Source of the DNA: Clytia hemisphaerica
Taxonomy: Eukaryota; Cnidaria; Hydrozoa; Leptothecata; Clytiidae
Length of the DNA: 64,000 bases
Direction: 5' to 3'
NCBI GenBank assembly: GCA_902728285.1
Contig: CACVBU010000237.1
Location: forward strand, 1,806,876 to 1,870,875
Both the position numbers and the translations under genes were made by a program. Below the pieces are notes generated by a model. It did not search any database, was not told the DNA's origin, and worked only from the letters and a program-made list of their open reading frames with translations. Shown here piece after piece: positions 37,509 to 47,095 of this stretch (position 1 is its first letter; the number at the start of each line of letters is the position of its first letter).

Positions 37509-38800
37509 TGGATTGGATTGAATTGGTTTGATGTGGTAGATTTTGTAGATGTCTTGGTATTGGTATGGGTTGAATTGGATATTGTGTTGGAAATGAGGTT
37601 GGTAGAGGTGATTGGTACGTCTGTTGAATGTGTTGTATTTGATTCTGCATTGAGTCCATCTTCTGATTCAAGGTCTCCAGAATTTCTTCCCTCAACAGAC
37701 GAACTACCCCTAAAAAAGAGGCAGGTTCAGCAAGTTTTTTTGGCATTTCGTCATTATTCATTAGAAGTTCATGGCCATGTGTCATATTATTCTTTATGCC
37801 TTGTGGTAGTCTTTTGGTTCCTTTAACATGGGCAAATCGGCAGTTTTCAGAGAAGCATTCACCTTTTTTGATTGAATCAAAAACACATTTTTGGGTGAAA
37901 GTCTTTACATTTCTTTCCCATGGTGCATCCTCTTTTGTTGTTTGTACCATGTAAGGTAAATTTTCTGCACATCCTCGGATGTAAGAATTTGCAGTCTTTT
38001 CCTTTTAAGCCATGCTTACAGTTTCCAGTTTTAAAAAAGCGACAGATCGTTTTTCTCTTTCCTTTGTCATCAGTTTGATCAGAAAGATTATTAGTTGTCA
38101 AATGATCATCTTCTTTCTCTACTTGATGTGTTAGTGTCAGATCGTTATTATTTTGATTTGGTGTTGTGTCTTTTTGTCTTGTATCATCTTCTTGTATTGT
38201 CGGTGTTGTTTTGACATGCTTTCGTTTCCTCTTGTTATCTCCTTCATTATCGTTGGGAATTGTTTTTGGTTGGCAAGCATGACAAACATAAAACAATCCA
38301 GGAAGGCTTAATGGGTTATAAAGACTCTTAAAAGTGTCAGCATCTATTATGTCAGAAATATCAGTATTGTAATATGGAGAGATTGCTGCAAGGCTTAGCC
38401 AACATTGTTTGTGTACACCTTGTCCACATACTGAACATTCAAGTAATGGATCCTCTTCTAAACTGATTCTGTATCTTTTATCGCAGATCGAGCAGTCATC
38501 TGGTAGTAGATTTTGAATTTTGCACACAATAAGGTGAGATAAAGGTCTCTTGTTTTTATCGTTGAAATTTGACACTTTCAGAAAATTTGCAGTTGCTTTC
38601 AGGGTATCGTGACGTTCTTTAAAAATATCGTTCTCAATGTCTTGTACACTTTTGCCATACTTATATTTTCGCAAACAGAATTTAACTGGATCAGATGAGG
38701 TATTCAAACATAGTTCAGCAATTAAGTTTTCAATTTCTAATTCTTTTGTGTTTTCTGGCGGGGGTTGATCCTCCTCCTGAGGAGGATCGCTCAAATCCAT
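37480..38800 (-). pseudogene. LINE ORF1 with PHD and three CCCH zinc fingers, one frameshift
   Basis: The segment 38800-37877 (307 codons) starts MDLSDPPQEEDQPPP. A PHD-like C4HC3 finger uses Cys103, Cys106, Cys122, Cys125, His130, Cys133, Cys173 and Cys176. A charged, Asn/Thr-rich linker follows, then two CCCH fingers at about 250-305 (ICRFFKTGNC...CKFLH and MCRKFTLHG...CKDFH). The frame then stops right after KMCF. A third CCCH finger (SIKKGEC...CRFAH) lies in the overlapping frame 37950-37480, reached by removing one T from a T5 run near 37865. ORF1 proteins of this group bind RNA. Confidence 0.88.
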
Positions 38801-38830
38801 GGTTCTGAGTGCAGGAGAGTATAAAGCAAA

Positions 38831-41386
38831 AGTTTATTAAGAAAAGTACTTCCTTTATATGTTATGGAGCAATTTGAGAGAGATTCATGATAATAACAAG
38901 TCAATATGATGTGGTGTATTGTTGGGATTGTACAGAAAAGTAAAGCCACTTAGCTGAAGGCTGCACTGGGATGAGTGCAGCCGGGTATTGAAGCGTCAAA
39001 GTTGACATCCACAACTTCAGATTATGTGATTGATTTGAATGGATCATCCAGTCCACAACACAAGTTCAGTTTTGTTAATATTTTTTGTTTGTATTTGTAT
39101 TAGTTTCCCTAGAACTTATTCACTAATTCTTAATGGAGTGAATTTTTTTATAATCTCAATACAATAATGATAAACCCGCATAAACCAGACCAGCAAAAAA
39201 AGGTCTTTTGATTGAAAACAAGAAAAGAGAAATAAAATATGGCTATTTTTCATACCAAAGAACCAATCTGTACCAAATCTCGAATTGGCTGCTTGATGCT
39301 GCTTTGATGGAATTTGGAGTAAAATAAAAAATCGGAAATGGTAAAAATGGTAATAGAATTGATTTTTTCCACTTCTTATTCAGTCGGGTTCAACTATCCA
39401 GTAATATGAAGAAGTTCTCAGGGATTCTGGGTATGTTAAGTTGAACCCGACTGCATCTCTAAATCATGCATCATGTCACATGACCTATAGCTAACATAGA
39501 TGCCAACTTCAAAAAAAAGAAAAAACAGACGGTCTAATCAAGAAATCATGACCTTCCTTTTCATCATGATCAGTCATTTCATTTCAGTTTAGATTTTTCT
39601 TTTATATTTCTATACTCGAGAGAAAAAAAACGTGGAGCCATTCACACAATTCCAGTGTTTTCAAGCCTTTCAAAATTGAAGATTCAAAAGTGGTTAGAAT
39701 CTTAGCTAAGTCCAAAGTTCAAACATCCAAAGTTCGCTTTCATTTAAAGACCACTTTCTGACGTCATTAACATGATTTCCTAGAAGATTTGCCAGGCCCA
39801 GTCCAGTGCTCAGACGTGCTCTACACCAGTCACTGACAGATAAAAAGACCAAGAAGAGAGACGATAAAAACCAAAGTGATGAGAACACCAAGGTTGGACT
39901 CACAGACTCAGGTTCAGGCAGTCAGGTATTTCATTGTAACCATTGTAAAATCATAAAATAAATTCAGACCATTTCTAGCTGTGCTGTCTTACTAGATAAT
40001 AGCTAGCTAGAAGTTCATTCAGTTTATTATAGAGAGGGAAGGTTTTGCCTAATAGGCAAGTGTTTTTCACTTCAAACATTACCATCAAAGAATTTTTTTT
40101 AGTGTTTATTTTATAGCTTTTGAAGTCTGTGTCTGCTGTAGATCTCTGGTTGATTTTCAGACTTTGGACCCAGCCAGTGTATTCCAGTATTCAGGTTTTA
40201 TAAATGTCTTGTAGTTGTCATACGTTTTGGTAGATTTCACTTCCCAGACTGAGATTCTACTGTCTACTACTACTCTCTTCAGGGAAAAAGACCAGAAACC
40301 CGGGATACAGTTTAGGCAGCCATCAAAAAATTGTTCTGTTCCCGTCACCCAGCCAACCCGCATCATATTCTCCACTGATTTTCCGATGTAGAGAAGGGGG
40401 AAAAAATCTGGTCCAGTAAAAGCAAATTGTGCTTTTATTGTATAGCCTTTTTCTCTAGCTCTTCTCTGCGCGCAGAACAAATAAACAAATAACACTGATA
40501 AATTAGCATTAGCATTATTTTAGCTATAATTAGCAAGAACACAATAGATACAGCCCCCTCCCCATATCAGAAGGAATTATTGGTTTTCAACACGATTTTC
40601 AAAAACCCGGAAATCTTTTCGAGCGTCCGCCCACCCGCATATATTTTTAACAATCGCTGGGATGTGATCAGAACAATTTTTCGAAAGCTGCCTTATATTA
40701 TACAAGAAAAATGTTTTCTCGAGTTGTCTAAGGACGTGATTTTTCAAAAATTTTTGTTTTTCTCTGCGTGCGAGTATAAATAGAGCCTTGTTTCAATTTT
40801 TCTCTTTTTCGCCATGTAAATTAGCTTTTTAAGATTCGAATGTTTATCATCGAACACACGATTTTAATTTGGTACGTGTGAGCAATCTGGACGGTCTTGG
40901 AAATATTTTGTATGCACATTTCTCGAAATCCACTTCATTTTTTCAACAAAGCAAAGGGTGGGAGACTTTTCTTAGCAGGTCACTCAAAGTTTCTTTGTTT
41001 GAAAGATGCCTTTGTATTTAATCGAAGTTATGGTTTATCATTCAATCTATCTTCACCTTAATAAACCAAGAGCATTTCTGCTGCAAGATTCCATTCAAAA
41101 TATTTCTCATTATATAATGAGAAAGAGAAAGACTTTGTAACCTCAGTTTTCTGCGTTCAAATTTTTGTTATTGGTTCAAATAAGTTTTAGGTGGACCTCT
41201 GCAGCTTGATATATATTTTTATTTGGTTGGCTACTCAAGCAAGGAAAAAGAAGTAAAAGAAGAAATTCAAGCCACATCAACGAATCAAGACTGTTGGAAA
41301 AGGAAGAAATGATTGTAATGGTGCCCTTTGGTTTGGAAATTATTTTGTTGATACAAGAAGGTAAGCAAGGCTTTATAAAATATATA
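38831..41386. other. Gene-free stretch
   Basis: No recognised gene. A 14-bp inverted pair, CAGTCGGGTTCAAC at 39382 and GTTGAACCCGACTG at 39437, marks a 69-bp hairpin. A 112-codon minus-strand open frame at 40157-40495 is listed separately. Confidence 0.45.
40157..40495 (-). CDS. Unrecognised open frame, 112 codons
   Basis: An open frame of 112 codons begins MLFVYLFCAQRRAREKG and ends in WNTLAGSKV. The C-terminal half (VDSRISVWEVKSTKTYDNY) has a protein-like composition, but I recognise no domain. There is no supporting neighbour and no splice evidence. It may be an exon of an unseen gene, part of a transposon, or chance. Confidence 0.2.
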   Translation of the reverse strand: MLFVYLFCAQRRAREKGYTIKAQFAFTGPDFFPLLYIGKSVENMMRVGWVTGTEQFFDGCLNCIPGFWSFSLKRVVVDSRISVWEVKSTKTYDNYKTFIKPEYWNTLAGSKV

Positions 41387-42060
41387 CTTTAACCGGATTA
41401 ATTTTCGCGAGATTAAATTTCGCGGTTTCGCGAATTTTCGCCATTTTCGCGAAAATAAAACTCGCGAAATCGTTTGGGATAGCTCGTTCGCGAAATTAAA
41501 TCCGCGCGAAATTTTTCAAAGGAGTCATTCGCGAAAATAAATCCACCTAGGTTTTTTTTTAATTTTGCTTTTCTTAGTTCACTTTTTTTTCCTTTTATGA
41601 CACAATGATATGAATAATACATCTTTAAAATTGACAATATCTAATCTATTGTGACTACATCACTTTCCTCATTTTCCACATTTTGGGACTTTTTCTCTTG
41701 AGAAGATAACGGCGAAGATGACGACGAGGACGCGTGGGTTTTGCCAGAGAAGCAACGCTCTGCATTTGATATTTTTGAAAATATTTTGATGATGAGAAAG
41801 AATTGTAATTTTTGTACCATAGTGGTTTTTAGCAAAATTGTCAAGTTTCAAGAAAATCGTAAAGATGACCGAAGTAAATTTTTTTTTAATTTCTTCCCTT
41901 CGCAAAATTAAATCCACGCGAAATTTTTGAAAAGGCTCATTCGCGAAATTAAATCCACGCGAAATTTTTCAAAGGGCTCATTCGCGAAAATAAATCCAAA
42001 AAATTTCGCGAATTTTTGAACTCGCGAAATTTAATCTCGCGAAAATTAATCCGGTTAAAG
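41387..42060. mobile_element. TA-flanked MITE, CTTTAACCGG family
   Basis: The ends CTTTAACCGGATTAATTTTC and its reverse complement are perfectly inverted for about 38 bp. They are flanked by TA at 41385-41386 and 42061-42062. The interior repeats CGCGAAATTAAATCC words. TA targets are typical of Tc1/mariner-type elements. Confidence 0.85.
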
Positions 42061-42540
42061 TAGTCTCAGTTTCTTTGCATTTTTTGCTCTATTGTTTTTC
42101 TCAAAAATTTCGTGAACCCCTTTTATGGTTGTTATCATCAGAGTACTGAAAGTATTCTTTTTACAGAAACTTATCTTTATGTCTATTATTCTCCTACTTC
42201 CTTTCCAATAAATCTTTGAGGTGGAAAAAGGAAAAACCGATTGATTGCTGTCCAGCTCACATCAAAATCCTCCTTTAAAAATTTACAATATTTCAATGGG
42301 AAAACTTCCTTCCAGAAATATTGCTACAAACCAACCAACCACCCCTGTCTCCTCTCTGGTTACCCTCCTCTTTGTAGAGTTCTTCTCACTTGAGCCTTTC
42401 TCAGCGTTCATAACTGTTCACAGGAAGAGATCTGTCAAGCTGAACATTCTTGGATTGATTTTCCTTTGTTTCATTTTTAGGACACTGCTTATTGAAATAT
42501 TATTTTCAGGTACCGGATGGTGAACATTGAGCACGTCACT
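42061..42540. other. Gene-free gap between two TA-flanked MITEs
   Basis: A plus-strand open stretch at 42245-42523 (92 codons) has no recognisable domain. Nothing else of note. Confidence 0.4.
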
Positions 42541-42559
42541 CCCCTCGTCTACTACGGAC

Positions 42560-42650
42560 TAGTGTAATGGCAACGAACCAATAGCGCAGTTGGGAGAGCA
42601 ATCGCCAGGCAAACGAGAGGTTTTGGGTTCAATTCCCACTCGAATGTTAC
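42560..42650 (+). repeat. tRNA-derived SINE or tRNA relic
   Basis: TAGCGCAGTTGGGAGAGC matches a tRNA A box and GGTTCAATTCC a B box, about 35 bases apart as in a tRNA gene. The acceptor and anticodon stems do not pair well, so it is not a working tRNA. A tRNA-derived SINE head is the simplest reading. The body and tail are not delimited. Confidence 0.55.
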
Positions 42651-42749
42651 CTTTGAGAAAACTGGGAAGTACATTAGTGCAGGATCCGTTGATTCATTAC
42701 CTATAAGTAATACGCACTTGATTTCACACTTACCACAATTGTTATTGTA

Positions 42750-43104
42750 CTTTAATCGCAGAAATTTTAGCGAGACTAATTTTAGCGTTTTAGCGAGCTT
42801 TCCCTGTTTTCGCTAAAATAAATCTCGCTAAAACACGCCAAATCGCCAGATCGCTAAAATTTATCCACGCGAAATTTCTGGTTATATTGCCTTGACACAT
42901 TTTTATCAATAGGAAGGGTTTTAGTGCAAAGAAATGCTAGAAAACGAAAGCAATCAATAATGCAATACGAGTATTCGCTAAAATTAATCCACGCGAAATT
43001 TTTTGAAATCGTGATTCGCTAAAATAAATCCAAAAAAAATCAAGATTTTCCTGACTCGCTAATATGCGCTAAAATTAGTCTCGCTAAAATTTCTACGATT
43101 AAAG
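42750..43104. mobile_element. TA-flanked MITE, CTTTAATCG member
   Basis: The left end CTTTAATCGCAGAAATTTTA and the right end TAAAATTTCTACGATTAAAG are inverted with one mismatch. Complementarity continues through GCGAGACTAATTTTAGCG. TA is present on both sides (42748-42749, 43105-43106). The interior repeats GCTAAAAT words. The tip resembles that of 41387-42060, so the two look like related subfamilies. Confidence 0.82.
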
Positions 43105-43893
43105 TATATCTTTGATAATTTTCAGTCTTAGTCTGAGTCCTAAGCTGAATATTTCTTTGCTTGGAAAAAGGATTTTGAGGGGATTTTTTATCAAAAAGTG
43201 GAAAGATTCGTTCAAAATTTGTATTTTCATTCCTCCTTTTTTTTACGAGATCGATTTTTTCTAAGCCAATCAGAATGGTCGATTTATCGCGAATAAGCCA
43301 ATCACGGCAAGTTTTCAGCAATTTCTGGTCTGTAATTTTAACAAATTATTTGAACAAAGCTTCTATTGGTTGGCCAGGTAGGGGTTTCACTAAATTTAAA
43401 ACTGCAGCAGTTATATTCGATAGGGAAAAGTGCCATTTGGGTTTTCCTGAAAGCCAGATAAATTGCAGACCCAACCATAGGTCGGGGCTAGATCTACGAC
43501 GTTGCAAACTTGACCTATGCGGCTTCAAAGTTGAAAGTTGAGATTTTTGTGACACTTCTTAGGATTTTTTCTGCTTTCCTTTTGCATCTGGAATTAGCCC
43601 CTTCCTCGGAGGACCTCACACGAAGTAATGTTGAGTTATTTCAAGAGTTAGTACATAACTTTAAATGTATCCCACAGCCTTTCGCTTGCATTTATGATTT
43701 TTCTTTTATATGAAAAAGAAAAAGTTGAAATTTTATTCATAGTTGAAACTGAATGAATAAGAATTGATGATTGATCTAAATTAAAGAATGAAGACACTAA
43801 TTTTTCAATTCCAGAAAAAACTAGCTATTTTGCAGACCACGGTTTTCTGGCCCCTTAGTAAGAAATCACTCTCAATTTAATGTGAATGATGTG
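43105..43893. other. Gene-free stretch
   Basis: Overlapping short open frames on both strands near 43275-43555 have no recognisable domain. No RNA gene or clear repeat structure seen. Confidence 0.4.
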
Positions 43894-44279
43894 TTAAGGT
43901 ATGTGGAAACCTTCGTTTGGAATTTTTATCAAAAAATTTTTTTTTGTTTAATCTGATGTAAAATTTCCAGAGCTTTCCAGACATGTAATTATTGCTTATT
44001 AATTCCAAATATTTAGGATGTTATGATTATAGAATTTGTATCTCTTCCTTGTTTCCCTTGTTTATAAATAAAATGTCTCTCTTCTCTAGTTCAATAAGAC
44101 CGCCAAACAATGTTCAAAAAAAGAAGAGGGGAACATTTGTGTTTTGCCCCTTTTTTATATAAGAACGGCTGCTTGAAAAGAATTTCTTAGAACAGTCAAT
44201 CTTGTGACCATAATCTTTCCGTCCATAATAGAGCCCTTTAGAAGTTACCAAAACAGATGAATGTATCATAATAAGGATA

Positions 44280-44720
44280 CTCTCGGGTACCTAATAGCCG
44301 GAGGGGGGGATGGGCTGGAGTTTTTACAAGAGACTTCACTAATTGGTTATTTGAAGTAATAGAGATGACGCGTTCTTTAGAAAAAGTAACAAAATTGTTT
44401 TATTACAGGTTAACGACCAACCAAATCAAACGAGAGCTTGTAAAAACTCCAGCTTGTCCCCGGAGGGGCCCGCTAATTAATTTTTCGAATATTTTCCACC
44501 CAGGACATTCTTATTCCAACCCCCCCGCTTATTGAGTTTTGGGAAATCTTTTTGAAAATTCCCTCTTTTGCCCTAATTTTGCTGTATTAGCCTCCTTTTC
44601 GAACATTTTCCACCAAGGACATTTTTATTCCAACCCAACCCCCCCCCGCTTATTAAATTTTGAGATTTTTTCCAACCCCCCTGCTTATTCCAAACCCCCC
44701 GGCTATTAGGTACCCGAGAG
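44280..44720. mobile_element. TA-flanked MITE, CTCTCGGGTACC family
   Basis: CTCTCGGGTACCTAATAGCC and GGCTATTAGGTACCCGAGAG are perfect inverted repeats over at least 20 bp, flanked by TA on both sides. The interior has repeated CTTATT/CCCCCCGCTTATT-type words. Confidence 0.85.
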
Positions 44721-45280
44721 TATATGATTTATTTCGAAATACAATAGCGAAACTTTTTAGACAAGAATAATTTCATTAAATTTTTCTCGAAAATATGTTA
44801 GAGAGAACAGAAACTTCATATTTATAACTTTTGTTGTTTGATGAATAGTTTTGTTTAATCTTTATGCAAACAAAAGATTAAGGGGAAAACTTAAATCGAT
44901 GATATCTCAAGACAGAAAATTGGGATGGGTCATTCCACGAGTAATAAGTCCCCTTATCTCTGAGCTACGGACTTCATTTTTTCTTTATTGTACTCGTGAA
45001 AGATAGATCTAAAAAACGTTGCCACGTTTTTCTTTCTTTTTGCCTTAAACTAAAGTTATGACCCTTTAAAGCAAAAAATCGCTATTAATTTCATGTTTTT
45101 TGTCGTTTTTTGGCGTTTTATCGAATAATTCGAAAACTAAGCGTTTAGAAAAAAAAACATGGCAACGTTTTTTTCGTCTTTTTTTCTGGATCATGATCAT
45201 ATAAAAAGCTTTATTAAATTGCCAACATAAGGGGTACAAACTATTGGTCACATTCATCTGCTACAACATCTACAAGATAT

Positions 45281-46014
45281 AGACCTTTTCGCCTTTGCGT
45301 CCGCCATATTGAATTGTATGCAAAAATACAGGAACGAAAATGCCGTGGTTGGATTTAGTTGGAATGTATGCAAAACATATGCAAGTTTACACAAAGATTA
45401 AAAAGACAACAAAGCATCTTATAAATAAATATTATAATCATTAGAACGATAAAAGATGGAATTTCTTAATCCAAAAGGAAATATTTACAGAACAACAAAA
45501 GCCTTTTAGGAATTTGTTCTTAAAGACATTGCATATTCTGTTTTCATACCATTAAGAAATTCCACGAAGACGGAGTACACACGGACATCAAACTTTCAAA
45601 ACACGCAAACTGAAAGCAGTAATTATGACGTCACACTTTATCAATGTTTTGATTTGATCATTTGGCGGCTCTATTCCCAGGAGAATAATTTGCCGTCAGC
45701 CGAATAAGGATTGTTTTTTACCTTCGCGGGTGATTTTTCAGTTTGAGATTCTGTCTAATGTTATTGTATTTTGAAGTGCTTGTTCTAAGAGATGAGGGAA
45801 TATAATTGTTTTTAGTTTTCAAGAGAAGCAAATTTAATCTTTCTTCTACAAGATTACACTTTAATATAATGCCAATTATGCATGTAAGTTTTTATTTAAT
45901 ACTTTCTTTTTGCATATGTTTTGCATACTTTCTAAGGGAATTTCACCACGGCAATTCGGCAACCATAATTTTTGCATACAATTCAATATGGCGGACGCAA
46001 AGGCGAAAAGGTCT
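45281..46014. mobile_element. 734-bp MITE with long inverted repeats
   Basis: AGACCTTTTCGCCTTTGCGT and ACGCAAAGGCGAAAAGGTCT are the tips of an inverted repeat perfect for about 50 bp (through CCGCCATATTGAATTGTATG). It then pairs imperfectly further in (CCGTGG, ATGCAAAACATATGCAA). A related single end occurs at 28877. Target duplication not evident. Confidence 0.82.
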
Positions 46015-46289
46015 GGAGTCCAAAGATTTGCAAATCTGCAGGGTTTGTAGATTGAAATTTGTTGATTGCCTACATGATTTCTTTTCTCCGACGTAACGAA
46101 CGCCGACTCAAGGATAGCTAAAAATTGCTCTGAAAGGTGAGTCCGCCCGCTGTGATAACAAAAAGAAGGGAAGTCACATGGTTTATCCTTGGTCAGTCAT
46201 CCTTTTTTGACATTGCTAACAAATAGCGGTTTTTAATCTTAGTAAGTTAAACCAAAGAATAAAAACAAATATGGAAGATTTTGTAAATT

Positions 46290-46500
46290 TTCTGTAGGGT
46301 TTGTAGGGTTTGAATGTCCAAAAGATTTGCACATTTTGTTTTGCTGAGAAAAGATTGAAATTCAGCTACAACTCCTGTGATATCTGCAAACAAAGTAGCT
46401 CAAGAGGTACTGTGTTTGAATCTCCTTCAAACGCTGCAAACCCTTCAAATTCGCGACCAAAGATTTGCAAATATGGGTTTTTTGCAGGGTTTGCAGGGTT
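46290..46500. repeat. GGGTTTG(T/C)AGGGTTT-type repeats
   Basis: Short degenerate repeats such as GTAGGGTTTGTAGGGTTTG and GCAGGGTTTGCAGGGTT, and AGATTTGCA words, occur here and near 46020-46050. Confidence 0.5.
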
Positions 46501-46505
46501 CGTAG

Positions 46506-46850
46506 AGGACCCTGCCGACGCACCGGACTGTCCGGTGTAGTTGTCCGGTGGCAAAAAGTATCCTTTTGCTACACCGGACGCAATAAGTCCGGTGTCAGTC
46601 CGGTGCTGCATACAGGAAATTTTGGACGCCGGACATTTATGAAACAAAAAATTAAGCAACACCGGACGCACTGGACTGGTCATGTCCGGTGTTTTGATTG
46701 CCCGGTGGAAAAAGATATCCTTCTCCAACACCGGACATCCGACTTCCTTAAGTCCGGTGTAGAGATCGTCCGGTGGTAAAAAAATTCTCATTTTACACCG
46801 GACTTTCACGTGTCCGGTGTTCGTTAAGTCCGGTGCGTCGGCAGGGTCCT
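46506..46850. mobile_element. hAT-like MITE built of GTCCGGTG words
   Basis: The ends AGGACCCTGCCGACGCACCG and CGGTGCGTCGGCAGGGTCCT form a perfect 24-bp inverted repeat. GTTCGTAG occurs directly outside both ends (46498-46505 and 46851-46858), an exact 8-bp target duplication as in hAT or P elements. The interior repeats CACCGGAC/GTCCGGTG in both orientations. Confidence 0.9.
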
Positions 46851-47095
46851 GTTCGTAGTGACCAATAGTTTGTACCCAAGGGGACTTATCACTCTCTGAA
46901 GATGACATGGTCATTTTTCCTTTGTCACCTTTTATTTCTTTGTCAAATTGACAAAATTTAATGTTGTCAGTATCATTCGATAGAGAATTTAATAAGCTTT
47001 CCAAAAATATATACTTTTACTATTGAAATATATCTGTATCGAAAGCTATTAATAAAAGAGTCAGGTGTGGTGTAGAAGGTTTCCACATACCTTAA

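Larger units (their letters stand above)
34420..38830 (-). mobile_element. CR1/L2-like non-LTR retrotransposon, frameshifted
   Basis: A 4.4 kb element on the minus strand has ORF1 (38800-37480) with a PHD-type finger and CCCH fingers, followed by ORF2 (37508-34522) with an apurinic-type endonuclease and a reverse transcriptase. ORF2 starts 28 bases before ORF1 ends. A PHD finger in ORF1 plus APE endonuclease and FADD-type RT is characteristic of the CR1/L2 group. The 5' end is placed near the first ATG and the 3' end near 34420, where two TCCAAAAGTA words lie; neither end is proven. At least four reading-frame breaks and an altered endonuclease active site show that this copy is dead. Confidence 0.9.
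43898..47091. mobile_element. 3.2 kb TTAA-bounded element with three nested MITEs
   Basis: GGTATGTGGAAACCTTC at the left and GAAGGTTTCCACATACC at the right are perfect 17-bp inverted repeats. TTAA is immediately outside both (43894-43897 and 47092-47095). TTAA targets are a hallmark of piggyBac and Kolobok elements. Nested inside are 44280-44720, 45281-46014 and 46506-46850. No intact transposase is visible. A minus-strand open frame over 46366-47004 runs through one of the nested elements and is not a real gene. Confidence 0.7.

Noticed and set aside
39784..39925. A possible plus-strand exon (TTTCCTAG acceptor, GTCAG/GTATTT donor) encoding a charged stretch
   Set aside because: It is open for 47 codons and its composition resembles low-complexity tails. 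However, an in-frame stop at 49311 shows that DGAT1 starts at 49326, and no other gene is there to receive it.
42560..42650. Functional tRNA gene
   Set aside because: The acceptor stem and anticodon stem do not pair. Only the internal promoter boxes are convincing.
46366..47004. A 212-codon minus-strand open frame
   Set aside because: Its middle third is the MITE 46506-46850 read through (repeated DPADAPDL-like segments mirror the inverted repeat). An open frame through a recent insertion is chance, not a gene.
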